A stretch of 64,000 nt of DNA from Candidatus Schekmanbacteria bacterium (GCA_016188575.1 JACPHN010000084.1:15085-79084), one strand, 5' to 3'. Positions 26,150 to 34,991 are shown, counted from the stretch's first letter. Translations and numbers: made by a program. The notes: generated by a model from the letters alone, not told the origin.

Positions 26150-27076
26150 TTACGGGAGGTTGGTCCGCCGAAAGACCTCAGGCTGATCGAGCACAGCATG
26201 AAGCTCGCTCGCGCTCGGCAGCGAGGCCCGACCACCGTAGCCGCGGGTGGACAGGCCCCCTACGGCGCAGCCTGCTTGCAAAACCCGTTCCCATGGCCAT
26301 TGGCTCAGGAATCCGAAGAGAATCCCCGCGCGAAAGGCGTCGCCGGCACCCGTGGTGTCGACGCTATCGACGTTGAGCGCCGGGCAGGTGAGCAAGCGTC
26401 CGTCGGCAAGCGCAATGGCGCCCCGATTGCCTGCCGTGATCGCGACGAAACGGGCGCCGAACCGTGCCATCGCCGCCAGAGCGGACTTGTCGTCCGCGGG
26501 CAGCCCGAGTTTTTCCGGGAACGCGGCGTCGGCTACGATCAGATCGCACACCTGCAGAAGCTCGGCGGTATGTCCGAGCACCTCTTCAGCGTCCAGCGAT
26601 ACCACTACGCCTTCCTCTTTGGCGGCCCGTGCCGCAGCGAGCCCCCCCTCGTCCTGGCCGTCAAGGTGAAGAGCTCTGGCTCCCGCAATGGCCTGCGCCG
26701 GAATCCGCGCGCCGTCAATCGCCAGGGCCTCGGGTCGCCGCCACACGATCGTGCGCTCGGCCGTAGTCGCGTTCACCATGATGAAAGCGTGCTGCGAGGC
26801 CAAGCCGCGTCCGATTTGCAACTCCTCGATGCCGACGCCCTCCTCCACGAGGTCGCTGAGAATTGCTGTACCGTTCAGATCGTCGCCGATCTTGCCGACA
26901 AATGCCGTTCTGAGCCCCAGGCGCTGGAGCGCGACGAGGCAGTTTGGCACCTGCCCGCCTGAAAGCTGATAGTGGCGCCTTGCTCGCATTTTCCCGCCGG
27001 GTATGACGGCCCCATCCAACACGCAGATGTCATCCACACAAGCATGTCCTATGCCCAATACGTCCCAGCTCTTCAT
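26150..27076 (-). CDS. PfkB-family carbohydrate/nucleoside kinase
   Basis: Ribokinase-fold sugar or nucleoside kinase of 308 residues. The N-terminal signature GIGHACVDDICVLDG, the GGQVPNCLVALQRLG substrate region and the C-terminal PfkB motif DTTGAGDAFRAG with catalytic Asp246 are all present, followed by GYGGRASLPS. This should phosphorylate a hydroxymethyl group using ATP, but the substrate cannot be read from the sequence; ribokinase, fructokinase and adenosine kinase all belong here. It is transcribed away from the TPR lipoprotein gene, and no sugar transport or metabolism gene adjoins it. No clear ribosome site is seen before the ATG at 27076. Confidence 0.88.
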   Translation of the reverse strand: MKSWDVLGIGHACVDDICVLDGAVIPGGKMRARRHYQLSGGQVPNCLVALQRLGLRTAFVGKIGDDLNGTAILSDLVEEGVGIEELQIGRGLASQHAFIMVNATTAERTIVWRRPEALAIDGARIPAQAIAGARALHLDGQDEGGLAAARAAKEEGVVVSLDAEEVLGHTAELLQVCDLIVADAAFPEKLGLPADDKSALAAMARFGARFVAITAGNRGAIALADGRLLTCPALNVDSVDTTGAGDAFRAGILFGFLSQWPWERVLQAGCAVGGLSTRGYGGRASLPSASELHAVLDQPEVFRRTNLP

Positions 27077-27156
27077 GGCTTATATGCTCTCAATCGATAA
27101 CGGCGGTGCCAGCGCGAAGTCTCGCGGGGTAAACGTACTATGGCTGTTTGGCGCGC

Positions 27157-27186
27157 TTGACAAGGTCCGCGGCCGCCGGCTAGTAT
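27157..27186 (+). promoter_or_regulatory. Sigma-70-type promoter for the TPR lipoprotein gene
   Basis: TTGACA (27157-27162), 18-base spacer, TAGTAT (27181-27186), in the 290-base divergent gap between pfkB and the TPR gene. It leaves a leader of about 170 bases. Confidence 0.55.
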
Positions 27187-27366
27187 CGACGCACGCACTC
27201 GTGCACGCCGCGAGCAGCACCGCGGTGCGAAAACACCGGACGACCACGCGCGGTCGCCGGCCGGGGGCTCCCCCAACATGCAACGTCGCTGTTTCCCGGC
27301 GCGGGACGATGCCGCAGGCAGTGAAACCGCGTGGACCGCAACCGCCACTTCCGGAAGGATCTCGAC

Positions 27367-28980
27367 ATGCTGATCGCCGCGCCAGGTCGCCACCGGGGAG
27401 CACTGCTGAGCTTCTCCCGGATGATATTCGTGTTCATCGCCGCCGTCATGGTGGTGCTCACGGCATCGGCCTGCCTCTTCACCTCCAAGGCCTCCAAGCG
27501 CTACCAGGAAGGGGTCAAGCTCTACCAGGCGGGGCTGTACACCGAGGCGATATCTGAGCTCGAGGCGGCGCTCGAGATGAAGCCAAACGTGTCGCCGACG
27601 CTGCGTGACGAGCTCGCGGCCGCACACGTCGAAGTCGGCAAGCAGGCGCTGGCTGCGGGTAGCACAGAAACCGCACAGGAGCAGTTTCGGCGCGCTCTGG
27701 AGCTCGTCCCGAACCAGCCGGCCGCGCGCCTCGGGCTCGGCGAAATGAACCTGCGCCTTGGCAACGGTGCGCAAGCGCGGGAATTCCTGGCGCTGGCGGC
27801 CTCATCCGGTCCAGCGGACGTGCGCACGCGCGCCGAGGAACGGCTCGCCGATGCCTATTACCTCGAGGGAGACTACGCCGGCGCCGTCGAGCAGCTCCAA
27901 AAGATCTTGAAAGCACAACCACAGAACGCGCGGGCCCGCGTTACGATGGGGCGGATTTTCCTCGACAAAGGCGAGATCGCGGAGGCACTCGGCGAGCTCC
28001 AGCAGGCAGTCACCGCGGATGATAGCTCGGGGGATGCTCATTACTACTACGGCGCGGCTCTGCTTCGCGATGGGCACCCCACGACCGCCGCCAAGCACGT
28101 CGAACGCGCCATGTACCTCAAGAATGCCTTCATGGACGACGCGAAGTGCCGCGCGTTGCTCGGGGATGCCTATCTCGCCGACAAGGTGTTCCCGCGCGCG
28201 GCGAAGGAATACGAGCGGGCAGTGGGCATCACTCCGGCCATCGAGGAGCAGATAGCGAGAAACTATGGCATCGCCGCCTACCACGTCGGCGATAACAGCC
28301 TCGCGCGCAAATACCTCGACAAGGCCATGGAGGGAGCGGGAAACGACCCGGTTCTCGCCTACTATCTGGGCGCCCTGGCCTACCGCGAAGGCCGCAAGGA
28401 CGTGGCGGCGCGCTATGTCGACCAGGCATTCGCGGGCAAAGTCGAGGATTCCATCGCGGATCTCTCCCGTCTGAAAGGGTTGCTCTTGCTCGACTCGGGC
28501 CACGAAACGGAGGCGGACTCGTTTTTCGAGAAGTATGTGAGCGCCGGCGGCACGGATCCCGCGGCACTGTATCGCGTAGGCCGCAAGCTCGCGGCCCGCG
28601 GGAGCTACGATGACGCCGTGGAGCTCCTCACCCAGGCGGTCACACAACAACCTGCCAATGCCGACGCGCGTTTCAGCCTCGGTCTGGTCTATGAGAAGCT
28701 CAGGGAATACAACCGGGCCGCGGAGCAATACAACGAGATCGTGACGCTCTCGCCTGATCATGGTGGCGCGCATCTGCAGCTTGGCATTCTCTACGCGAAG
28801 CCGCTGGCCAACCGACAGCTCGCCATCCAGCACTGGGAGCAGTACCTGGCGTTGCGCCCGAGTGACCCGCAGTCGGCGGCGGTCCGCGCCAACCTCGGAA
28901 TCCTGAAGGCGCAGCAGCAAAGCCAGGACGAGGAGGAAAAGAAGAAGCCGCCGCGGACGCGACGCCGGCAGGGCTCCTGA
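27367..28980 (+). CDS. TPR-repeat lipoprotein
   Basis: A 537-residue protein probably anchored in the outer membrane or facing the periplasm. The ATG at 27367 is preferred because GGAAGGA lies about 7 bases upstream. A hydrophobic stretch (MIFVFIAAVMVVLTASAC) ends in a lipobox Cys; an alternative start is the Met at the beginning of this stretch (27421). The rest is about 12 tetratricopeptide repeats (YQEGVKLYQAGLYTEAISEL, EQFRRALELVPNQPAARLGLG, ARVTMGRIFLDKGEIAEALG, and so on), followed by a Lys/Glu/Arg-rich tail. Such proteins scaffold envelope complexes, including polysaccharide export and pilus systems. The partner is unknown. Confidence 0.82.
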   Translation: MLIAAPGRHRGALLSFSRMIFVFIAAVMVVLTASACLFTSKASKRYQEGVKLYQAGLYTEAISELEAALEMKPNVSPTLRDELAAAHVEVGKQALAAGSTETAQEQFRRALELVPNQPAARLGLGEMNLRLGNGAQAREFLALAASSGPADVRTRAEERLADAYYLEGDYAGAVEQLQKILKAQPQNARARVTMGRIFLDKGEIAEALGELQQAVTADDSSGDAHYYYGAALLRDGHPTTAAKHVERAMYLKNAFMDDAKCRALLGDAYLADKVFPRAAKEYERAVGITPAIEEQIARNYGIAAYHVGDNSLARKYLDKAMEGAGNDPVLAYYLGALAYREGRKDVAARYVDQAFAGKVEDSIADLSRLKGLLLLDSGHETEADSFFEKYVSAGGTDPAALYRVGRKLAARGSYDDAVELLTQAVTQQPANADARFSLGLVYEKLREYNRAAEQYNEIVTLSPDHGGAHLQLGILYAKPLANRQLAIQHWEQYLALRPSDPQSAAVRANLGILKAQQQSQDEEEKKKPPRTRRRQGS

Positions 28981-29063
28981 GCAGAGGCCGCACCCCGGGC
29001 GTTTCCGTAGGACGGCCGCGACGCCAGTCCTCTGTGATCGGCTTGCGCTGTCGGGGCGCGAGA

Positions 29064-29101
29064 CAAAAAAACGCCGGCGCCCCGTCTCCGGGAGCGCCGG
29101 C
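29064..29101 (-). terminator. Rho-independent terminator read on the minus strand
   Basis: The stem GCCGGCGC / GCGCCGGC (29073-29101) is followed on the minus strand by a run of seven T. The orientation fits transcription arriving from higher coordinates, where no intact minus-strand gene exists before 30.6 kb. On the plus strand it could still act as a hairpin barrier after the TPR gene. Confidence 0.65.
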
Positions 29102-29896
29102 ATTCAAAAACTGAGCGAGAAGGGCTGCTACTCTCTGCCGAATTCCACTAGTACTGCCTCTTCAACCGACCGCTTCCTCTTCCGCTACCGCATCACTTCC
29201 ACCGGCGCGCCACGCTGAGGCCGCACCTACCGCTTCTGCAAACCGCTACCGCCGGAACCTACGCACCTACTGCTGCATCCACCACATTGCCGCTCTAGCG
29301 AGCAACGGCCCTTCCTGCCCTGTTTACAGCCACCTTCGAGTCACGCCCGGGGAGTCACCGAGATAAGAGGAGCGAGAAGGGCGGCCACTATCCACTTGCT
29401 GCCATTACTGCCCCTACACCTGCTTGCCACTCGTACTTCCGCTTGCTGCCTGCACGTACCGCATCCACTACTAGCCGCTTTCCGCTTCCGCTGCCGCCGA
29501 GCGCCCTCTCGGGAACACTCTACCACTACAACTTCGCGCATCCGCCTGAAACTCAGCCTTCGCTCTCGCTTCCGCCAACACTCCGCGTTACCGAGCAGCC
29601 GCTCTTCTTGTCCGATGGTGCTCCTTTTCTTCTGGGTAACTCTCCGTCGCGTGACGCTACTTCAGATGCACGATCAATGCCAATGTATCGGGCGAAAAGG
29701 GATGGCGTCATCTCCGCATCGGCAAAGGCCGCTGCTGCGTGGGGGCGTTCGATGAATGTGACGAAGCAGTCAGCGGCGCATCCATGCGCGCGGCTTTCGC
29801 CCATGGGACGTGAGCCGGGTCGCATTCGCAGAAATGAGACACGAGTCACGCTCTTGTGACGGAAGAGCCGGGCCATGACGGACCGACTCACCGCCC
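29102..29896. other. Gene-free, strand-asymmetric (plus C/T-rich, minus G/A-rich) region
   Basis: About 800 bases with no convincing coding frame. From about 29120 to 29640 the plus strand is strikingly poor in G and rich in CCGCTACCGC, CTTCCGC and CATCCAC-like words, so a minus-strand transcript would be purine-rich with many GGA triplets; it would end at the terminator at 29064. It could be a non-coding RNA or the remnant of a low-complexity gene. Short open frames here show no recognisable protein. Confidence 0.35.
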
Positions 29897-29990
29897 GGGA
29901 TCCACCGCCTGTCCGGGACCAGGCCGTCGCGCAGGTCTTCTCGCTCACCCCGGCGCAAGCCGGGGGCGGGGGTAACCGAGCACTGTGCAT
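29897..29990. repeat. Intergenic inverted-repeat element, copy D (partial)
   Basis: The left end GGATCCACCGCCTGTCCGGG and the central CCCCGGCGCAAGCCGGGG hairpin match the family; the right terminus is not recognisable. It abuts the 3' end of the broken beta-helix gene. Confidence 0.5.
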
Positions 29991-30009
29991 CGCGCGTCTT
30001 GCGGGTGAA

Positions 30010-30495
30010 GTCGCGTCCGACGGCGCTGGTGACGCCGTGAATCACGGGGATGCCGTTGCCGACGAAGATGTTGCGACCCCGACTGCCAAGTGTGCCCCCG
30101 TCGAGATCCCCGGGGCCACTGTAGCGCATCGGGTGCCCACCGGCGAGCGCCCCACCACCGTGGTTGCGAAATTCGTTGTCCTCCACTAGCCCTAAGCCCC
30201 CGCCGTCCACCCAGTAGTCGATGGCGACGCCATCCGTGTCGTTGATCCGATTAGCTACGACTTCGTTGATGCCGAAGTACGCGGTGACGGCACCGCCGAT
30301 GCCGCCGGGACAAGCGAGAATATCGTTATACGCGAGCCGACTGAAGTCCTGGCCCCTCTTGATAGCACCTCCTGATTTCGCCCGCTGATACCGGCAGAGC
30401 TTACGCTGCCGGCCAGCTCTATTGAAGTGGCGACGACGTTTCCCAAAGCCCAGGGCTGCTCGGCCGCAACCGCCGCATAGACTGGGATCCACCGC
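30010..30495 (-). pseudogene. Fragment of a right-handed beta-helix repeat protein
   Basis: Secreted beta-helix-like sequence spread over two frames. VDPSLCGGCGR occurs in one frame near 30490, GNVVATSIELAGSVSSAGISG continues in a second frame, and the first frame then resumes with FSRLAYNDILACPGGIGGAV, NRINDTDGVAIDYW, VEDNEFRNHGG and NIFVGNGIPVIHG. At least two frame changes and loss of both ends (repeat copy D follows the last coil) mark it as a pseudogene. Such proteins are usually exported carbohydrate-binding or lyase-like proteins. The family call rests on the short-period Asn/Gly coil pattern only. Confidence 0.55.
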
Positions 30496-30620
30496 TGGCC
30501 CGCCGCTCCGCGCCGGCTCGCGGGCGGCTTGGCCGGCGTCGCCTCGGCATGCACCTCGCGTCGCGTCATGCTATAAGGCTCTCATTCAACACGTTTTTCT
30601 GTTCTGCACGGAGTATCCCA

Positions 30621-30947
30621 ATGTCCGAAGCGCTCACCTGCGACAAGATCTTCTCCACGATGCCCGCCCGTTTCAACGCCGGCGCGGCCACGGGGTGGAC
30701 CGCCAACGTTCAGTTCGAGATCTCGGGCGACGGTGGCGGGGAATGGACCGTCGCCGTCGACAACGGTTCCTGCGCGGTCCACGTGGGCAAGGTCGGCGCC
30801 CCGACGGCCACGGTAAAGGTTGACGCAGCAACCTACGTCGGCATCGTGAGCGGCACCGTGGACGGCCAGATGGCCTTCCTGACGGGCAAGATCATGGCCG
30901 ATAACCTGGCCGATCTGATGCGCTTCCAGATGGCGTTTCGAGGATAA
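30621..30947 (+). CDS. SCP2 sterol-binding domain protein
   Basis: A small (108-residue) cytoplasmic lipid- or acyl-CoA-binding protein. DKIFSTMPARFN at the start, the central VQFEISGDGGGEWTV and the C-terminal GKIMADNLADLMRFQMAF are the standard SCP2 pattern with a hydrophobic tunnel. The ATG at 30621 is chosen for its GGAG site 7 bases upstream; a longer in-frame extension has no such site. The next gene begins 4 bases after the stop, so this gene and the selenoprotein-like lipoprotein form an operon. The specific ligand is unknown. Confidence 0.88.
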   Translation: MSEALTCDKIFSTMPARFNAGAATGWTANVQFEISGDGGGEWTVAVDNGSCAVHVGKVGAPTATVKVDAATYVGIVSGTVDGQMAFLTGKIMADNLADLMRFQMAFRG

Positions 30948-30951
30948 GGCA

Positions 30952-32001
30952 GTGAGGCGCTTCGGGATCTGGGCCGGGTGTGGCGCCGCCATCCTCGCCG
31001 CTGCGCTGCTCGCGTGCGCGCCCGCCGGCAGCACTGCAAAGAGTCATGCCAACGTGGCCTTGCGCATCCTGTACGTTAGCGGGCTGGTAGGGCACGTCGA
31101 TCCTTGCGGCTGACACGCCGCCAATTATGGCGGTCTCGCCCGGCGGGCGAGCTTTGTAAAAAAAGCCGTTACGGACGACATCCCGACGCTGGTGCTGGAA
31201 GGTGGGGACCTGGTGGCGCACGATTCGCGGTCGGTGTCGGCGGCGCTGTCTGCCGAAGCCATGGCCGGGGCTCTGGCGCGAATTCACGTCGACGCCGCGG
31301 TCCCCGGCGAGACCGATCTCGGAGCCGGACTGTATCACTTCGCGGATGCCGGGCTACCGTGGGTGGCGGCAAACCTGGTCCCGGACCAGCAGCTCGCGGA
31401 GCTGGCAAAGCCTGCCGGGGTCGCGTTTGTGCAGCCGTACGTGCTGCTCGAAGCGCGCTCGACGGCAGCTATGTACCGGGTTGCGGTAGTCGGCGCCGTT
31501 GGCGCTCAGTTCGGTGGGGCAGCGGCCAAGAACGGTTTCGCGCTCTCCGACCCGGTGGAGGCGATTGCGCGGGTCGTTGCGGAGCTCGATGGTAAGCGCC
31601 GAGCCGGAGAGCGGGTCGATTTGGTGATCGCGATTTCTCATGCCGGTCTGCAGGAGTCCGAACGGCTCGCCAGGTCCGTCGCCGGCATCGACCTGGTTCT
31701 CGCGGCCCACGGCAACACCCGCCTTCCGGCGCCCCAGGCCGCAGGCGACACCTACGTGGCGCAGTACGAGGATCGCGGGCGGTTTGTGCTCGAGCTCCGG
31801 GTGACGCCGAAAGCGGACGGGGAGGCGCCGGCGAGCCGACCGCGAGTGACGCAAGTCGTTCACAATCTCGATGAGTCGCGCGGCGAAGACCCTGAAGTTG
31901 CGGCGCTCGTCGCGGCGTACAAGCAACGACTCGCCGATCCCGCGGCAAAGCCGCAGGCTGGGACTGCAACTGAAGGTTGCGAGGGATGCGGCCAGAACTA
32001 G
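30952..32001 (+). CDS. Selenocysteine-containing lipoprotein of the UshA-like metallophosphatase family (UGA at 31111-31113 read as Sec)
   Basis: A 349-residue exported protein if the in-frame TGA at 31111 is read as selenocysteine 54. A GTG start at 30952 follows AAGG and gives a lipoprotein signal (AAILAAALLAC). Around the TGA the frame reads VDPCG-U-HAANYGGLARRA, exactly where Cys homologs have PCGC...GGLARRA. Downstream are LVLEGGDLVAHD, VDAAVPGETDLGAG, LPWVAANLV, DLVIAISHAGLQE and IDLVLAAHGNT, equivalents of the DGGD, GNHE, SANL, SHLG and GGHSHT motifs of 5'-nucleotidase-like phosphatases. The first DxH metal motif reads GLV, so phosphatase activity may be lost. The C-terminus has CEGCGQN. 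A hairpin after the TGA fits a bacterial SECIS. Reading the TGA as a stop would leave a 53-residue peptide and an orphan body. Confidence 0.85.
31111..31151 (+). promoter_or_regulatory. Bacterial SECIS element with its UGA codon
   Basis: The in-frame TGA (31111-31113) is followed by a perfect 7-bp stem CTCGCCC / GGGCGAG (31135-31151) with loop GGC. The first loop G lies 29 bases after the TGA, inside the 16-37 base window known for bacterial SECIS hairpins, which need a G at the start of the loop. A second small hairpin (CCGCC/GGCGG) lies between. SelB binding is inferred. Confidence 0.7.
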
Positions 32002-32081
32002 AGCCTTTTTCTGTGAACCATGAGCACGGCGGGCGGATAGCCCAATCCAGGCGGCGCCCCGGCTCCGGGAGCCTGTAGCGA

Positions 32082-32909
32082 ATGGGTGGTTTCTGGGACG
32101 AGGATAACCGCGAGGCACCATCGCTCGTCGCGCTGTACGCGCGTGGCGCCTGGTGTGCCGGCCGCGCTCTTCTGCTCAATGTCCGCGCGGTGCTCTCCGC
32201 CGCGACCCCGCGATTGTGGGCCGCATACGCGCTGTTGAACGTGGCGTTTCCCGCGAGCAGCGCCTACCGCATCTGCCATTGGTCCCGCGAGGCCGACGTC
32301 GGTGCGGGCCCTGGTGAGCTCACTTATGGCGAGACGCTGTTTGGCTCGGCCATCCGCATCTTGCGACACGTGCAGATCCGCCCCGGAGAGCGTGTCCTTG
32401 AGCTCGGCGCCGGGCGAGGCATCGTCGCGCTCGTCGCCGCCATCGTCTTTCGCGCCGATGTCCACGCCTTCGATGTGCTGTGGCCTTTCGTAAGGCGCGG
32501 CAGGCTCGTAGCGCGCATTCTCTGCCTGAGCAATCTCCACTGGCACCGGCAGGATCTGGCGACCGTGAGCCTCGAGAACGCCGATGTCGTGTACCTGGCC
32601 GGAACCTGCCTGCAGGAGGCGCGACGCGAGTTGGTCGCGGACCATGTCCAGGCGCTGAAGCCGGGCGCCCGGATCGCCTCGGTAAGCGAACCGATCGCGT
32701 CTGTGGACCTCGAGGAGCTCGGGGAGCTCGAGCTTGACTTCAGTTGGGGTAAATCACGCGTCTATTTTCAGCAGCGGCGGGCGCGAACGCCGGAGGAGTC
32801 CGGTCACCGAGACGATGAGACCCGCCCCAGACGCTCGACCGAAAGCGCGAATTCGGTGTCGTTTCGCAGCATCCTGAACGAGGCGTCCTCACGAAATCGC
32901 ACGGCGTAG
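32082..32909 (+). CDS. SAM-dependent methyltransferase, class I
   Basis: A 275-residue cytoplasmic or membrane-associated protein. YGETLFGSAIRILRHVQIRPGERVLELGAGRG holds the SAM-binding glycine motif (VLELGAGRG, residues about 107-115); HAFDVLWPF is the acidic loop and DVVYLAGTCLQ the fourth strand, giving a DOT1/PrmA-like layout. The first 60 residues contain hydrophobic stretches. The substrate is unknown. The last 35 residues, rich in Arg/Ser/Glu, lie antisense to the C-terminus of the Ser/Thr kinase gene: the two genes converge and overlap by 106 bases, so the tail is likely non-essential. It follows the selenoprotein gene by 80 bases and may share its transcript. Confidence 0.75.
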   Translation: MGGFWDEDNREAPSLVALYARGAWCAGRALLLNVRAVLSAATPRLWAAYALLNVAFPASSAYRICHWSREADVGAGPGELTYGETLFGSAIRILRHVQIRPGERVLELGAGRGIVALVAAIVFRADVHAFDVLWPFVRRGRLVARILCLSNLHWHRQDLATVSLENADVVYLAGTCLQEARRELVADHVQALKPGARIASVSEPIASVDLEELGELELDFSWGKSRVYFQQRRARTPEESGHRDDETRPRRSTESANSVSFRSILNEASSRNRTA

Positions 32910-34900
32910 GTACGATCCAGCCGCACGGCGCGCAGGAGAGCCTCCCTGGCGAGCGTCAGGTCGCCGTGGACCGCTTCCATCCGCGCCAGCTCCCACTGCG
33001 TTACCGCATTGGCCGCGAGCCGGCGCGCCGCGCGCTGCAGCCAGATGCGCGCGTCGGCAACCTGGTCCAGACCGTACAGGCAGCGGGCCAACAAGTGCTG
33101 CGCCTCACCATCATCGGGCCAGCGCGCCAGCAACCCGCGGAGACTCTCAGCGGCATCGGCCAACGATTTCTTGCGGTACAGGACCTGCGCCAGGGTCCAC
33201 TGTGCGGCCTTGTCGTCGGGTTCGCCCACGACCGCTTTGCGCAGTGCGTCTTCCGCTTCTGCTAGCTTTCCTTGCTCGAGCTGCGCCATACCCAGCAGGC
33301 GCCAGGCGTACGTCTTCGCCGGAGCGACGGCGAGCAGTTTCTTCAGATTGGCCACCGTTGCCGCGAGGTCGCGGCGCCGAAAACATTCGGTCGCCTGGTT
33401 GAGCAGCTCGGTCGCGACCTGGTCTTGCGGTTCGCTCGCTGCCGCTCCAACGGCCGACGCCGGAGTGCCAGTGCCGGTCCCCGGGCGTTGTGCCGGCGCG
33501 CCCGGGGGCGCCGCGGATGCGCTTGCGCCGCTGCCGGCGCGGACAGCTCCCGACCCCACTTCCAGTGGGGCCGTGCCGTAGCTTCGCATGGCGGCGAGCA
33601 CCTGGGTGCGGGCCACCTGGTTCGCGGCGCTCGCCCCGCGTTCGAGCTGCACGGTAGGTTGGACCGGCGGAACAGTCGCCGAGAACGCGGCCGCCGGGCT
33701 CCCGAGACCGCGGCCCGGGGCCGCCGCGCCAATCGCGCCGAGCGGCGCCGGCGGAAAGACCGGGGTCTCCGGTGCTGCCCGCCGCTCTCGCGCCGCCTTC
33801 CGGTGATCTCTCCAGCCCGACAGCTCGGCGACGATCTCGCGGAATGTCCCTGGGCGCTGGGCAGGTCGCTTGTCCATGCAGACCAGGGCGAGGTTCTCGA
33901 GATCCGCATCGACCCCGGTCGCAATAGCGCTCGGGCGGGTAGGAGCGAACCGCAACTGGTTTCCGATCACTTCGGAGGCCGTCTTGCCCGCGTGTGCCGG
34001 CCTTCCGGCGAGCATCTCATACAGTACGACGCCGAACGCATAGATGTCGGAGCTCTCATTGGCGATACCGTCCAGCACGGTTTCCGGCGCAAGATAGCCC
34101 GGCGTGCCGATCACGACGCCCTCCCGAGTTACATTGAAGACGTCGCCGCTCCCGCCGCCGGCCGAGCCGTCCGGGAGCAAGCACTTGCAGATGCCAAAAT
34201 CGATTACCTTGATTTGCCCGTCCGTAGATACCAGGACGTTGCGCGGCTTGAGGTCGCGATGAATAATCCCGAGCGCGTGCGCCGCCTCGACACCGGAGGC
34301 GATCTGCAAGGCCAACGAGGCAGCGAACGCCGCGGCCAGCGGGCCGTCCCGGACAATGAGTTGCTGCAGACTCGGCGCCAGCACGTACTCCATCGTGAGA
34401 AAGACGATCGGAGGCACGGCGCCCAGGTCGTGAATGCGGATTACGTTGGGATGTGTCAGCCTTCTGGTCAATCTGACCTCGCGCCGAAAGCGACTGATCA
34501 CCCCCTCGGCGCCGCAGCGCACAGGGTCAAGATATTTCAGCGCGATCCACTCGACGAGCTCGCGGTCCCACGCGCGCACGACTCTGCCCATGGCGCCCTT
34601 CCCCACTTCCGCGACCAGGACGTAGCGATCGCCGAGCGGAATGCCTTCGTCGGCGGCGGGCGGCGGCGGGAGGAGGGGAGTGGGCTGATCGCTTTCCTCA
34701 GCGACCTCGCGTAACAGCGGATCGGGAGGCAGAGGAAAATCGAGGAACGCCCCCGAGACGTCGAACTGGCCCACCTGCGGCCGCGGAGGTGGCGATGCCG
34801 CCGCTGCTGGCGCGCCGGCATCCTCCAGAGCGGTACCGCAACGGGAACAGTGGCGGGCATGTGGGCTCGCGGGCCACTTGCATGACGGACAACGTTTCAT
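32804..34900 (-). CDS. Ser/Thr protein kinase with zinc ribbon and TPR repeats
   Basis: A 698-residue Hanks-type kinase. The start at 34900 gives MKRCPSCKWPASPHARHCSR, a zinc ribbon with Cys at 4, 7, 18 and 21. The kinase domain (about 95-365) has the Gly loop (VGKGAMGRVV), ALKYL with the catalytic Lys, HRDLKPRN, IDFGI in the DFG position and GTPGYLAPE. A long Pro/Ala-rich linker follows, then TPR repeats (about 515-690: ATECFRRRDLAATVANLKKL, AEAEDALRKAVVGEPDD). No transmembrane helix is seen, so it is cytoplasmic. TPRs usually recruit substrates. It is convergent with the methyltransferase gene, overlapping it by 106 bases. Confidence 0.93.
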   Translation of the reverse strand: MKRCPSCKWPASPHARHCSRCGTALEDAGAPAAAASPPPRPQVGQFDVSGAFLDFPLPPDPLLREVAEESDQPTPLLPPPPAADEGIPLGDRYVLVAEVGKGAMGRVVRAWDRELVEWIALKYLDPVRCGAEGVISRFRREVRLTRRLTHPNVIRIHDLGAVPPIVFLTMEYVLAPSLQQLIVRDGPLAAAFAASLALQIASGVEAAHALGIIHRDLKPRNVLVSTDGQIKVIDFGICKCLLPDGSAGGGSGDVFNVTREGVVIGTPGYLAPETVLDGIANESSDIYAFGVVLYEMLAGRPAHAGKTASEVIGNQLRFAPTRPSAIATGVDADLENLALVCMDKRPAQRPGTFREIVAELSGWRDHRKAARERRAAPETPVFPPAPLGAIGAAAPGRGLGSPAAAFSATVPPVQPTVQLERGASAANQVARTQVLAAMRSYGTAPLEVGSGAVRAGSGASASAAPPGAPAQRPGTGTGTPASAVGAAASEPQDQVATELLNQATECFRRRDLAATVANLKKLLAVAPAKTYAWRLLGMAQLEQGKLAEAEDALRKAVVGEPDDKAAQWTLAQVLYRKKSLADAAESLRGLLARWPDDGEAQHLLARCLYGLDQVADARIWLQRAARRLAANAVTQWELARMEAVHGDLTLAREALLRAVRLDRTYAVRFREDASFRMLRNDTEFALSVERLGRVSSSR

Positions 34901-34991
34901 CGGACCCAGTTTAGCCGCGCCTCCCCGGGCACGCAAATGCGGCGCCGGGCCCTGAATACACCGGCGGTTCGACAGGCCGCGCGGCGGGGCT

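Noticed and set aside
29102-29660. CsrB/RsmY-type RNA
   Set aside because: Many GGA triplets occur on the minus strand, but they sit in GCGGAAG contexts rather than the ANGGA loop consensus; kept only as an unspecific RNA candidate.
34940-34990. A further copy of the intergenic repeat (CACCGGCGGTTCGAC)
   Set aside because: Only about 15 bases resemble one end, with no hairpin or second end; could be chance.
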